The notes under the pieces were generated by a model. It did not search any database. It had not been told where the DNA came from and saw only the letters and a list, made by a program, of their open reading frames with translations. DNA of 64,000 nucleotides from contig NC_051119.1 of NCBI RefSeq assembly GCF_014839805.1, positions 5,883,245 to 5,947,244 of the forward strand, given 5' to 3'. The translations under genes were made by a program, and so were the position numbers. The DNA is from Manduca sexta (lineage: Eukaryota > Arthropoda > Insecta > Lepidoptera > Sphingidae). Below are positions 12,316-23,094 of this stretch, one piece after another (within the stretch, counting starts at the first letter, position 1; each line of letters begins with the position of its first letter).

Positions 12316-12460
12316 CACGATCCTCTCTCTCTCTCTCTCCCCAGGGACCGACTGGAGAGAGAGAGTCGAGGGGTAATCATCTCTCGCCACTGAACATTCT
12401 ATTAGACTCTAATCCAATTACCATCAGGTCAGTGGAGTCACTTTGCTATGCCTGTCCAAA
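12316..12460. repeat. CT/GA microsatellite and R4 fragment
   Basis: 12321-12340 is a CT run, with a GA run close by at 12354-12364. From about 12366 to 12460 the sequence matches the 3' half of repeat R4 ('ggggtaatcatctctcg'). Confidence 0.6.
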
Positions 12461-12833
12461 AAACAATTGTATTTTTTTTTTCAAAAGCCGCCCGTCTGCC
12501 GAACTTCGCATACAACGTCGACCGAACTTAAAAATTGATGAGTTCGAAAAATATGACATCGAGGACTCGCCGCCGTTCGTTAATGCGTTCACCATAAATG
12601 TTTAATAAAGTTTTTATTGTCCTAATTTTCATGATATTGACATTATTTTTCTTTTAACTGGATGTATTGAATTTTTCGAAGGATATTGTTTTTGATTTTT
12701 CCCCCTTCTTAAAAGGAAACAAACGTATCTGATTATTTAAAAATATATCTAAGGGCTATTAACCCATTAGCCCGTAACTGTAAATTTAATGTTTAAACAA
12801 CTCATCATCATTATCATTTCAGCCGGAAATCGT
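12461..12833. other. Intergenic, no gene seen
   Basis: No coding or repeat feature that I can support. Confidence 0.4.
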
Positions 12834-13011
12834 CTACTGCTGGACATAGGCCTCCTCCATTGAGCGCCACAGGGACCGGTTCTGGGCCGCCCTCATCCAT
12901 CGGACTCCGGCGACCCTCACCAGGTCGTCGGTCCATCTCGTGGGGGGCCTGCCTACGCTGCATTTCCTGGTTCGTGGTCGCCGCTCCAGAACTTTTCCGC
13001 ACCAACGCCCC
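12834..13011 (-). pseudogene. RTE-type LINE ORF, C-terminal fragment
   Basis: Reverse translation up to the TAG at 12834-12836 gives the usual C-terminus of insect RTE-like non-LTR retrotransposons: GRPPTRWTDDLVRVAG, then a W-M-R-A-A-Q-N-R stretch and EEAYVQQ before the stop. Only about 59 codons remain and the reverse transcriptase domain is absent, so it is a dead 5'-truncated copy. The longer minus-strand frame printed here (12814-13005) is the wrong phase. Related fragments are at 35620-35699 and 48981-49148. The family name rests on recognition of the motif. Confidence 0.8.
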
Positions 13012-13502
13012 AGCGAAGTTTTATATGAAGTGCAAATAAATAATTTGCGACGTAAAATCCAACCACGAACCTGATACTATCGTAATCCGAAAACAATTTG
13101 GTCACCGCAAAAATAATTTCCGACCGATCGCTCGTATTTTTACACACAGATGCGAGCCGTAAATTCTAGCCGTCAAACTAAATAAGTGATAACCGAATAA
13201 AAAATTTACTAACCATTTTGTGCACTCGATCATGACTAATAAAATATTCACGACATTTTTATATTCGGCATAAAGTCGGCTCTGGAAATTCTTACAAAGT
13301 TGCCATGTTTATGATATATATATTTTATGGTTAGAAATATGCACAGTTTTGTTTGCATTTTGAGAAAAGTATATGTGAATTACTATGTATAAAGCACTCT
13401 AGGATATTTGGTGTGTTGCTAAAGTTAACCTTTGTTTCAAACTTTAAGGTTTAGTTTCAAGTATTGCTTCTGAAAATATTATTTAATAATATTTAACTTG
13501 TA
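13012..13502. other. Intergenic, no gene seen
   Basis: No coding or repeat feature that I can support. Confidence 0.4.
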
Positions 13503-13812
13503 TTGCGTCGGTGGCGTAGTTGTATTACGGTATGACTGCAGTGTTGAAGTCTCGGGTTCGATCCCCGGGTCGGACAAAGTGATATTGGGTTTTTCTACTC
13601 GTCACCAGCTCAGACTCTAGAATTTGTGCCCGATATGGCGATAGGCTCACCTCCCAAGACATCATCTGACGGAATATACACGGTGAAAATTAGGTACAAC
13701 TTGTGTCTCTGCCTAACCCTTCGGTAACATGGGACGAAATATGCACGGTGGAAAGTAAATGCACCTTGCGCCTGTACCTATCTTCAGGAATAAAGGCGTG
13801 AGTGTGTGTAAC
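13503..13812 (+). mobile_element. tRNA-derived SINE, family R3 (best copy)
   Basis: Head with A-box-like 'ggtggcgtagttgta' and B box 'ggttcgatcccc', then the R3 body ('tgcccgatatggcgatagg') and a tail with partial duplication of the 'tgcctaacccttcggtaa' block. Confidence 0.8.
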
Positions 13813-14363
13813 TAACTTCATTGTACTAGAGCCTGCTACAAATACATCGTTCGAACCTCTTACTTTAATAAGATACCAGACATGGGCGATGATCACTTAC
13901 TATCAGCTGAACCGTATGCTCGCTTACCCCCATAATAAACATATGACGCATTAGGACTGTTCTTTAGGATTAAATCAGCGGGTTTTACTAATGGTATTTA
14001 TTTATTTTTCAAATTTACCAAAAATACAATTTTCCTTATGAACTAAGACAAATGACTCTTAGGTGGTAACATACTAATAATATTAAATTGAGATCATAAG
14101 ACAAAAACTATACCACGGTCCCTACACTGGGCACAGTTTGTATCGTAGGCGACCGATTTACATACCGCGTTACACATTATCGTAAAATAAAGTAAAGTAA
14201 AGTATTTGCTCTTTAATCTACTATATCAAAGAGCGATGAGTTTACATTAGTAAAACCCGTCAAAACTGTCGCCACAGTAACAACTTCCAATATTTTTTCA
14301 CTGATAACGATACAGGCCTAGAGCCTAGTCCAGAGATCGCCGTAAAATGACATGAAGATATAA
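13813..14363. other. Intergenic, no gene seen
   Basis: No coding or repeat feature that I can support. Confidence 0.4.
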
Positions 14364-14583
14364 TTCAATATCCAATTTCGAAAAGGGCACATGTCCAATA
14401 ATGTAAGAAGTTCAGGAAATGGAAATTTTCTAATGTAATATAAAAAAAAATATATTTTTGGGTTACTATTTGGGTTCAATTAACTATAAAAAATTACAGA
14501 AATTTTGTTGTTATATACATTTCTCGATATAGATCTAGATATTATATTTATGAGATGTGCCCTTTTCTTAATTGCATATTCAA
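14364..14583. mobile_element. MITE with ~29-bp inverted repeats (copy 2)
   Basis: Second copy of the element at 801-1007. The ends at 14364-14394 and 14554-14583 are inverted. The right end has two changes relative to copy 1 ('ttttcttaattg'). Confidence 0.7.
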
Positions 14584-14789
14584 ATATAATACCATACTAT
14601 TATCTTATACGCTATGTGAACTCGAAGGTCCTATGTGCAATTCTTTGATTCAGGTCTCAAGGTGTTTGGATACCTTTGAAGTTTACAAGAAGATAGCCGG
14701 TCGTAAGGGAAGCCAAAACATTTCTGCGACACCTATAAAAATGAGTTACGTCGCTCTTAATTGGAGGGGTTTTAGGGTTCTTAACCCTC

Positions 14790-15066
14790 TCCTTATTCTC
14801 CTGCTAAGACTAATGTCCCCAGGTTCAAATCCCAAGGGCACACACCTCTGACTTTTCTTTGTGAATTATCGCGTGCTTTAACGGTGAAGGAAAACATCGT
14901 GAGGAAACCTGCATACCTGAGAAGTTCTCTATAGGAAATTTGAGGGTGTTAAGGTTACCAATCCGCACTAGGACAGCGTGGTGGACTAACGCCTAATCCC
15001 TATCTGTAGTAGAGAAGGTCCATACCCAACAGTGGGACAGTATATAATACAGGGCTGATATTATAA
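14790..15066 (+). mobile_element. SINE, family R1, degraded head
   Basis: Runs from a head with 'caggttcaaatcccaaggg' (B box) to 'acagggctgatattata'. Several small deletions compared with 18224-18553. Confidence 0.75.
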
Positions 15067-15566
15067 GAGTACTTAGATAGAGCCACACGGGGTTTGAATA
15101 CCTTTAACTACGATTCCGTCAAGAAGATAGCTGGCCGTAAGGTAAGCCAAATCATTTTTACAACACTGCAAAAAAATGTTGCATTAATTCCACATGAACG
15201 GAGATAAACCGAGTAAAAAGAAAGCCTTATACAAACAACAGTGATTAAATCAGTAACAAAGAATGTTTGTTTACATTTTAAAGCCGATAAAAACAATTAT
15301 GTAATCAATTTCCGTTCAGTATATTCATTGTAAACAATTTCACTTCCCAGAAGCACTTATTTGTACGATTCTGTGATCGATACGTGAAATGTACTTTCCG
15401 TGGCTGTTTCATTGAATTACATTTTCTAGAATTCCACAACTGCAATCGATTCACTAGAATTCGATTTGTAATCTCGTTTTTAATAATCGATGCTTGAATA
15501 TTGCATAGTACTTTTCAATTCCACCATTAAATTTGTTACTATAGGTGTCGATATATATACACTAAA
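15067..15566. other. Intergenic, no gene seen
   Basis: No coding or repeat feature that I can support. Confidence 0.4.
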
Positions 15567-15812
15567 TCTATATACACAAAAATGAATCCCTATTTCCCTT
15601 GGTCACGCCATCACGCGTGAACGGCTAGACCGATTTCGCTATTTTTTTTTTTGTTGTTTTTGTTATTGTCAGGAGAAGGTTCTTATGAAAGAAAAAATTA
15701 AGGAAGTTGAGCGGAACGTTAGAAAATTTAAGAAAAGTTAATATCAGAGATTGACAGAATGCGCGCTGCAAATTCATAGTTAAGACGGGACAACGTCTGT
15801 CGGGTCAACTAG
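15567..15812 (+). mobile_element. Short Helitron-like element
   Basis: Starts with TC after an A and ends with CTAG before a T, the end rule of Helitrons. A hairpin with stem AGACG/CGTCT lies about 14 bases upstream of CTAG. A second copy with the same ends is at 23959-24252 in the intron of Kazal gene A. It has no Rep/helicase, so it is non-autonomous. Confidence 0.75.
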
Positions 15813-15814
15813 TA

Positions 15815-16115
15815 TCACTACATAGTATAAAATAAAGTCGCTTTCTCTGTCCCTATGTCCCTTTGTATGCTTAAATCTTTAAAACTACGCAACGGATTTT
15901 GATGCGGTTTCTTTTAATATATAGAGTGATTCAAGAGGAAGGTTTATATGTATAATAACATCCATTAAATAGTGGAGAAATACTGTTATTTTGTTATGTT
16001 ATACCCGTGCGAAGCCAGAGCGGGCCGCTATGTTTTTATAAACAACGTTCACAGTTTTTCTGTAGTGTATTTAGTATCAGCATTGCACCCGTGCTAAGCC
16101 GGGGCGGGTCGCTCG
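15815..16115 (+). mobile_element. Second Helitron-like element abutting the first
   Basis: Begins TCACTACATAGTA two bases after the previous element and matches 43524-43719. It has two successive 3'-end-like blocks: 'acccgtgcgaagccagagcg' near 16003-16022 and 'cccgtgctaagccggggcgg' near 16088-16107. The terminal CTAG is changed to CTCG. Confidence 0.65.
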
Positions 16116-16307
16116 TATTATATAATTGATTTTAGTTTTGTTATTTCATTTGTACTTGTACTTGAAAGAAAGAATTTTATTATTTTGTCTGATGACATAA
16201 GTGATTTACAATATTCTAACTTTTAATATTCGTTTTCAATACACGATCCCAATCTCAATCTTCGATCTGACGGCAATATTAAACCAGTTAAAGTAAGCCA
16301 TTCGTAT

Positions 16308-16625
16308 TTTTTTTTGATTGCTTTGAATGATGAAACCTGCTTACCGTTCGTCTGATCGTAAGCGATACGATCGCACGTAAACAGTAGAAACACCATCCAA
16401 TACTTTGAATTACAAAGTATTGTTTGGTATTCCACTGCGCTCGCCGTCCTGAAACATGAGATGTTAAGTCTTCTTATGTCCAGTAGCTACACTGGCTACA
16501 ATGTCCTTTTAACCAGAACACGACCGTGACTACACACTACTACTTAACAGCAGAAATAGACATTACGGTGGTACCTACTCAGGCAGCATCTCACATATGA
16601 GAGACCTACCTAGTAATTTCATATT
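16308..16625 (+). mobile_element. Interspersed repeat R5
   Basis: R5 starts 'tttgattgctttgaatgatg', passes through 'aaacagtagaaacaccatcc' and 'gaattacaaagtattgtttg', and ends 'gtggtacctactcaggc...gagacctacc'. It recurs at 23208, 44106, 52204, 54298 and, inverted, 57440. Confidence 0.75.
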
Positions 16626-16974
16626 TGTAAAAACGTCGTTCTGGCCTATTTTCACGAGAGATCAAAAGAAGCGATTGTTCCTTTATTTTAAACCGCGGGA
16701 AATAGCTTGCATATAAAAACAACAAATATATTATATTATATAACAAAAACATTTTGAGCTAAAATATAGTGAAACCCAAGTTAATGCGAGAGGCTTCCGT
16801 GCAGCCCAGTAACTAAGTAGGAAGCTTATTATTACATTTGACAATGTTGACACTGCTGGGGCTGTCGTGATTTATAAGCATCGCAGGTGACCCAGTTGTG
16901 ATGTATGCGATGTCGAATAATGGTGGACTTTGTGGGAAGAGATAGCGGGTAGAAGATTTTTTTTTTGGGAGACT

Positions 16975-17215
16975 GCCTTTCTGTCGTGGTATTGGGTGTG
17001 TGATAGGACTTTCGCTCTGAGGTTGGCATCCCAGGTCGGAAAAAGTGTGATTGGGTTTTCTTCTTAGAATTAGAATGGAATCTGGAATTTGCACCGATTA
17101 GGGCGAAAGATTCGTCTTCTATCACATCATGAGAATATACACTGCAAAAATTGTATGCACTCTTTTTAATTTGATGACCTCTGCCTTCTCTTTTGGAGAT
17201 AGAGGCGTAATGTGT
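16975..17215 (+). mobile_element. Diverged SINE, family R3
   Basis: The order of R3 landmarks is kept ('ctctgaggttggcatcccag', 'gtctggaatttgcacc'-like block, 'ggagatagaggcgtaatgtg') but with many substitutions, so this is an old copy. Confidence 0.55.
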
Positions 17216-18223
17216 ATTTGTTATTTGTTGTGAATCAATTAAATTTTAAAAGTCGCCTACGGGTTGAGGACCTGCAGCCAATTCTCAGTACATTGAAGTC
17301 CAACACTGGACCATACGCTCTACAAAGCGAGGCTTCGCAAGATGGATCGCGTGGTACAATATTTCCATGGGGACAGTATAGAGATAGTAGATTGTATGTC
17401 TACTTCGAGAAAATGACGTGTCTAGTTCTATTTCCATGTCGACCAATATGCCATTTTGTGTGACTTTTCTAACGTCTTTTCTAACGTTATATAGCCACCG
17501 GCAAACTATACCTCGAATTGGGCATTAGACACTCCAAAACCGGGCGATAGGAAGATTTTCAAAAACTGAGTCAAATCGTTTCAACAACTTGAAAACTAAT
17601 TTCTACTAAAAATAACAAAAATTAATATTGTAAGTAAAACTTTAATATTTGTTTATAATTTAGCTACATTTAATTTTCAGCCCCTTCAGGATATTTGACG
17701 GGACCGTCCCCGCAAGTTATTCGTCCTTGTTATTTTTCCTATCGTCTGTACGCTTTGTCGAAAATTGAGTTAGTAAATGGTATGAGATTTTTCTTTAGCT
17801 CATTTTGGGAAAGTATGCCTGTGTCTGCCCCTTATAAATACTATTTCGTTTGTCTGATCGCAATAAACTCAAAAACTTCCAAACGGATTCCGATGAAATT
17901 TGGTATAGAGTTTCGAATTCTGGGAAAGATATTTGGATATAACAATTTCAACGGCTTTGTATCCTTGTTCCTACTGCTAAGCACGAAGACGTGTGAAGAA
18001 ATATGAAGACTTCACACACCATCGAAATTCTTATGAAGAATCATAGGTATGTTATTTTTCGCACGAAGATTTTATCTAAAGTTAAAGCGAGCGTTAATTG
18101 TCTATTGCTGTGGCGCAGGGTCCATATAATCCGATTCCTGCCGGCTTCTCTTTTGTAATATATGTATGCAAACTAATAAAATAATATACATTTTTAATAA
18201 ATAAATAATTAATAATAAAAAAT
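17216..18223. other. Intergenic, no gene seen
   Basis: Open frames at 17212-17463 and 17695-18006 have no recognisable domain. 17860-17950 ('aaactcaaaaacttccaaac', 'gatgaaatttggtatagag') resembles a transposon tail common to several places in the window. Confidence 0.45.
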
Positions 18224-18553
18224 CGGCGATAGCCTAGTTGGGTGTGGAACGGGCTGCCGAGACGAATGTCCGCAGGTTCAAATCCCAAGGGCACACACCT
18301 CTGACTTTTCTAAAATCATGTGTGTATTCTTTGTAAATTTATCGTTCGCTTTAACGGTGAAGGAAAACATCGTGAGGAAACCTGCTCATCTGAGAAGTTC
18401 TCTAAAGAAATTTCGAGGGTGTGTGAAGTCTACCAACCCGCAATAGGCCAGCGTGGTGGACTAAGGCCTAATCCCTGTCAGTAGTAGAGGAGGCCCGTGC
18501 TCAGCAGTGGGCAAGTATATAATACAGGGCTGATATTATTATTATTATTATAA
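18224..18553 (+). mobile_element. Full-length tRNA-derived SINE, family R1 (reference copy)
   Basis: The A box TAGCCTAGTTGG is at 18230-18241 and the B box GGTTCAAATCC at 18275-18285. The body runs to 'acagggctgatattattatt', a short ATT microsatellite tail. About ten more copies or pieces occur in the window, in both orientations. Confidence 0.85.
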
Positions 18554-19071
18554 ATAATTAATATTTATATCGTAGTGGGTTAAAATCTAATTACAATGAA
18601 TACCTATGGTTTGTGTCGGCTTTCCTTTCAAAAAATTTCAGCCTTAACCACTGGTCGATAAAGTTTTTAGAAGTCAAAGTTTTTTTAATACGATCCCGCT
18701 GTCGCTTACGACTCTGGTGTCAGCCCCACCGTTTCCCCCGGAGGTTCGTCTAGTTCTCTCAAGGGTGCTACTGGCCGCTCGGCTTAGAATGAGTTATGAA
18801 CAGCGGCGAGAAAACTTTTTTATAGGTTTTGCTTCATTCGGACTACGCTTAAACTAATTTTAATGCTCGGTTGACATAATTTTATTGAAAAGGGAATTTG
18901 TGCCTTACAAGTAATAAATAATAGGACCTGAAATTTTAGTACATTTCTTTCCGTTTCTTATTTTATTATTTATTTAAATAAGACACAAAACAGAGTACAA
19001 TCAAGTATTATCTCAATTTTATATTGCATACAAACTAAAATTAAATTTAGATTGTATAGTTGCTAGTGGTA
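18554..19071. other. Intergenic, no gene seen
   Basis: No coding or repeat feature that I can support. Confidence 0.4.
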
Positions 19072-19300
19072 AAATATATTTTATATCTGCCCGGATAGCG
19101 ACCACCGTACACAATATATTAAAACCCGCCATAGTAGTCCACGTAATTGTCTCGCGTTCCGGGATCAGCTTGTGTATATCCGGTTCCAACAGTCCGGCAT
19201 AATTGTGTCAACTATCCAAGGGTAATCTTCTCTCGGCAGTAGACATACTATTAAAGCCCACTCTACTTACCATCAGGTCCACTAAAGTCATATTGTCGAG
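19072..19300 (+). mobile_element. Interspersed repeat R4
   Basis: Forward copy with 'tttatatctgcccggatag', 'cagtccggcataattgtgtc' and 'accatcaggtccactaaag'. Confidence 0.7.
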
Positions 19301-19849
19301 CACGTATTCAATATTAACCTCTAAAATCAATTTATTTATTCCATTATTAGATAAACCATTTGCTTTTAGAGTCTGGTTACTAAAAAAAACAATATATTTG
19401 TCTATAATACAATTAAATGTTCTAAATTGAACAAGAAACCAATCTTGTTCAGGAAAGTTACGTTTGACTATAATACTTTGAAGCATGCTTCATGTAATTT
19501 GATAATAGCGCCATCTATTAGTACAAGTCCGAACTATCTTCAGAGGACTTCAAATGTAAATATCCGCGAATGATATCGACGCTTGTAATATTTCTTTACC
19601 CATGGAATCATTGACCTATATTTTACCCATTGAAGCCTAAGCCTCGGTTCCATGATAGGAATAAATCGAAGCTTAGTAGGCTGGAAAAAGCAGGTTGTGC
19701 CATCATGCTGTAATGATAATGGAAAATCCGTCATAGTTTATATCTGCATATATTACGGTGCTCGGTTGTATATAACCGAATCTAGCAAAAGTGCCTTTTA
19801 TAATCGTTAACGCTAATAAAATGCGAATTAAAGAAACCCACATCACGCA
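19301..19849. other. Intergenic, no gene seen
   Basis: No coding or repeat feature that I can support. Confidence 0.4.
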
Positions 19850-20085
19850 TATATCCCCGAAGGGGAATGCAGAGGCGCAACCAGGGCACCCACTTGTCGC
19901 CAAGTGTGTTCCGTCCCATGATGTGACAGGGGTCGAGCCAATCGCAATATCGGGCACCAATTTCTGACACCGGGCTGGTATTGAGCAGAAAAACTCTACC
20001 CACTTTGCCCGACCCGGGGCTGGAACCCAGGACCTTAGAGTGCTGCCGTACCGCGCATGCAGTGCAACTACCCCACCAAGGCAGT
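19850..20085 (-). mobile_element. tRNA-derived SINE, family R3
   Basis: Reverse copy: 'tatccccgaaggggaatgca' tail, 'cgcaatatcgggcacca' body and the head with 'ctaccccaccaaggcag'. Confidence 0.75.
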
Positions 20086-20130
20086 TAGATTACGGATTAA
20101 ATGTATAGGAATAATATATCCTATTGATAA

Positions 20131-20970
20131 TCTATACTTATAATAAATCTGTAGAGAGGTCAATTCTGTACATGAAATATATTTCCAAAATAACTATCAG
20201 GGGGTGATTAGGGATCGATACTGATGCCAAAAATGCAATTAGTAAAGTTTTTGTCTGTCTGTCTGTCTGTATAACCGTTATAGAAACAAAAACTACTCGA
20301 CGGATATTAACGAAACTTGGTACAATTATTTGTCATACTCCTGTGCTGGTTATAGTATACTTTTCATCACGCTACAATTAATAGGAGCAGAGCAGTGAAG
20401 GAAAATGTTGGGAAAACGGGAGAAGTTACTCCATTTTTTTACTTCCGTCGCGTGTGCAACCTTAATGGTTAAAGCTACACAGAAATCATGTATGACGGAA
20501 ATGTTCTCCTTAAAATTATGTAAAAAATATCCCACGACAGAATATGTCTATCTTTTATGGTTGACTCACAATAACACGTGTAACTCCCGATAGCTTAGCC
20601 GTTCGAAGCTTTCTCATTATATTTGTCTACTCTTGCGCTTATAACACTCTCAGTCATCCCTAATTAAAAAAGTTAACATTATTAAATATTCCATAAAAAA
20701 GAATCATAGAAATCAGTATAGAAACACCAAATTTATACATGAAATACGCTAATAATAAGCCATCATGCGTGAATACTGAATCATGCTATAAGGATTATTT
20801 TTGTATATATAAAAGGTCGCGAACGCACAGGCAGGCGGCTTGCTTGGCACCTAGAGGCTAGCGAATCACCTAGCGAGTAGCTTCGTAAAACGAACATTCT
20901 CGAACGTTCGCGACCGGCTGCATTTTTGAAGTCCGAAATCCACGCGGGCGAAGCTGCGGGCGGAAGCTAG
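20131..20970 (+). mobile_element. Candidate Helitron-like element, ~840 bp
   Basis: Begins TCTATACTTATAATAAATC after an A and ends CGGAAGCTAG before a T. The 'cgggcgaagctgcgggcgg' block just before the end is the usual terminal stem region of these elements. The interior has a 'ctgtctgtctgtctgt' run but no Rep/helicase frame. That both ends belong to one element is inference. Confidence 0.5.
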
Positions 20971-22003
20971 TGAGTAAATAAATCTTTCCACTTTATTGAT
21001 TTAGTTAGCCTCGAGTATATCCAGGGATCTAAAGCTGTTAAGGTTAATTGCCGTTGACAACTTTGTAATAGCAGTTTTATTTAGTGCCGCCCCTGTTATT
21101 AAATAATTAAGTTCCTACACTTCGCCTTATAGCGTTAAAGCACGTGAACTGATGAAAACAATTTCATGCGATTTTATTTGCCCTAAAAAAATTAAAGATT
21201 AGGTATTTTTGAAAACGTTTTCATGGTTGTTCTACTATGGTGGTACCAAATTGTGTGTAATTTTTTATTATTAAAGTGAAAATATACACTAGCTTTTTCT
21301 CGCGGTTCCGTCAGCGTAAACAAAATTTCCAGAATAAAAGTGGCATTTTATATTGTTCTGAGATAAAATGAATCATATATTTTGAGTTATACCTCTAGTA
21401 ATACATCGGCGAAAACTATATTCAATGATATGCAGTAATTTTGACGTGATTCATGTACAAACATACAGACAAATGAACAAAAATGCTAAATACTGTTGAT
21501 TCGGTTTCCTTTGATTTATAGAAGGACCCCCATAATAGATTCTTCAATATCTACATTGTACAGATATCGGCCTATTAAAATTTCATTACACATACCTATA
21601 GATGTAACTCACTATATAATTTGTCAGTCGTTACTACTGCTGACAAAACACTTCCTTTGCCTCACCGGAGAAACAAACATAAAACCGATGATAAATGCAT
21701 AATTCGAATCGTTAATACCCAATTAGTGGTGGGTAATGCGAGGCTTGTGTAGCGTCGTGTCAGTGCGGCCGATACAAGCCCGCTAATGGTTCGTGCTGAA
21801 ATAAATTATTTATAGACCATACATGGTATGCTTCACATGCCTATGAAGTTAGAGGAAGGATAGAATTCATATAATTTGCAGACTAGATGTTTATTCAAAG
21901 AGTTAGATTATATAGAGTGGTTGAGAAAATTGTCATACAAAAATTTTGCGCTCATGTTAGGGTACTTAATCAACTGTCAAATAGGAAAGCATCAATGTAA
22001 AAT
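20971..22003. other. Intergenic, no gene seen
   Basis: No coding or repeat feature that I can support. Confidence 0.4.
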
Positions 22004-22244
22004 TCTACTAATATTATAAATGCGAAAGTTTGTAAGGATGGACGGATGTATGGATGTATGTATGGTTGTTCCTCTTGCTCGAAAAAACTTTACAATAATA
22101 TTGGCTATACATCAGAATAATACATAGGCTACAACTTATAATGATTTTGTGTAATTTGGTAATAATATAACAATACATATTAAATCGGAAAAAAAATATC
22201 CCGGAAAACTCGTTCACGCAGGCGAAGCCGCGAGTAAAAGCTAG
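22004..22244 (+). mobile_element. Helitron-like element
   Basis: Starts TCTACTAATATTATAAATGCG and ends AAAAGCTAG before T, with the stem-forming 'cgcaggcgaagccgcg' about 10 bases upstream. There is no coding capacity. Confidence 0.65.
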
Positions 22245-22349
22245 TACTTCATATTTTCCATATGGTGATTTGCACTTCTTTAATGCGCGCATTACAAAAT
22301 TTTCTATAAATATGTTTTTTTTTTTTGTATTATTTAAACTTATAAGAAT

Positions 22350-22712
22350 TTTGAGGGCGTGGAACGTCTGCCAATATGCAATTGGTCAGCGTGGTGAACT
22401 AACGCCTAATCGATCTCAATAGTAGAGCAGGCCCGTGCCCAGCTGTGGCACAATATATCATACAGAGCTGATATTATTTTCTAATGTTTTTGTTTTCTAA
22501 TAGCTTTAACGATTGGAGAGAAGCGTCTTAGCTAGGACCACTGTATTATATATTATTCTATTGCTGGGCACTAGCCTATTACACAGAGTGTTTAGGTCTT
22601 AGTTCACCACGCTGTCAACAGTTGACAGACTTCACATACCTTCGAAATTTTAATATAAAATTAATGGATAGGTTTCCTCACGATGTTTGCCGTCAACCTT
22701 AAAGCAAAGGAT
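22350..22712. mobile_element. Two old R1 SINE pieces in opposite orientation
   Basis: 22350-22478 is an R1 tail on + ('ggtcagcgtggtgaactaac', 'cagagctgatattatt'). 22538-22712 is a diverged R1 piece on - ('ccaccacgctgtcaacag'-like block, 'ggtttcctcacgatgtttgc'). Confidence 0.55.
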
Positions 22713-23094
22713 AGTTGGTGGTGTAGTGAGTACTATATCCAAGGGCTTTAAGAGCCACTCACTTCCTGAATCTGTATTCCTTTCCTTTAGAAAGGTAGAA
22801 CATTCTTGATTCTTCAAGTATCAGAGAAAGGAGATCACGAATTTCACGTGACCCAACTACTTGTTTACCAGCCTACGGGATAAAAATATCACAAACTCCA
22901 AATAATATAATACCAGGTCTATATTTTATAAAGTCTCTGACAGGGATCGGATCTTCTCTACTACTGAGAAGACGTTAATCAAACATCAATGGCACTATAA
23001 AAATTATAGTTTAATTAACCGATATTGGTATTTTCATTCGTTATTTTTTTAATGAGCAGCATTATTAGCAGTTATCGATTGCTTACAAACCAAC

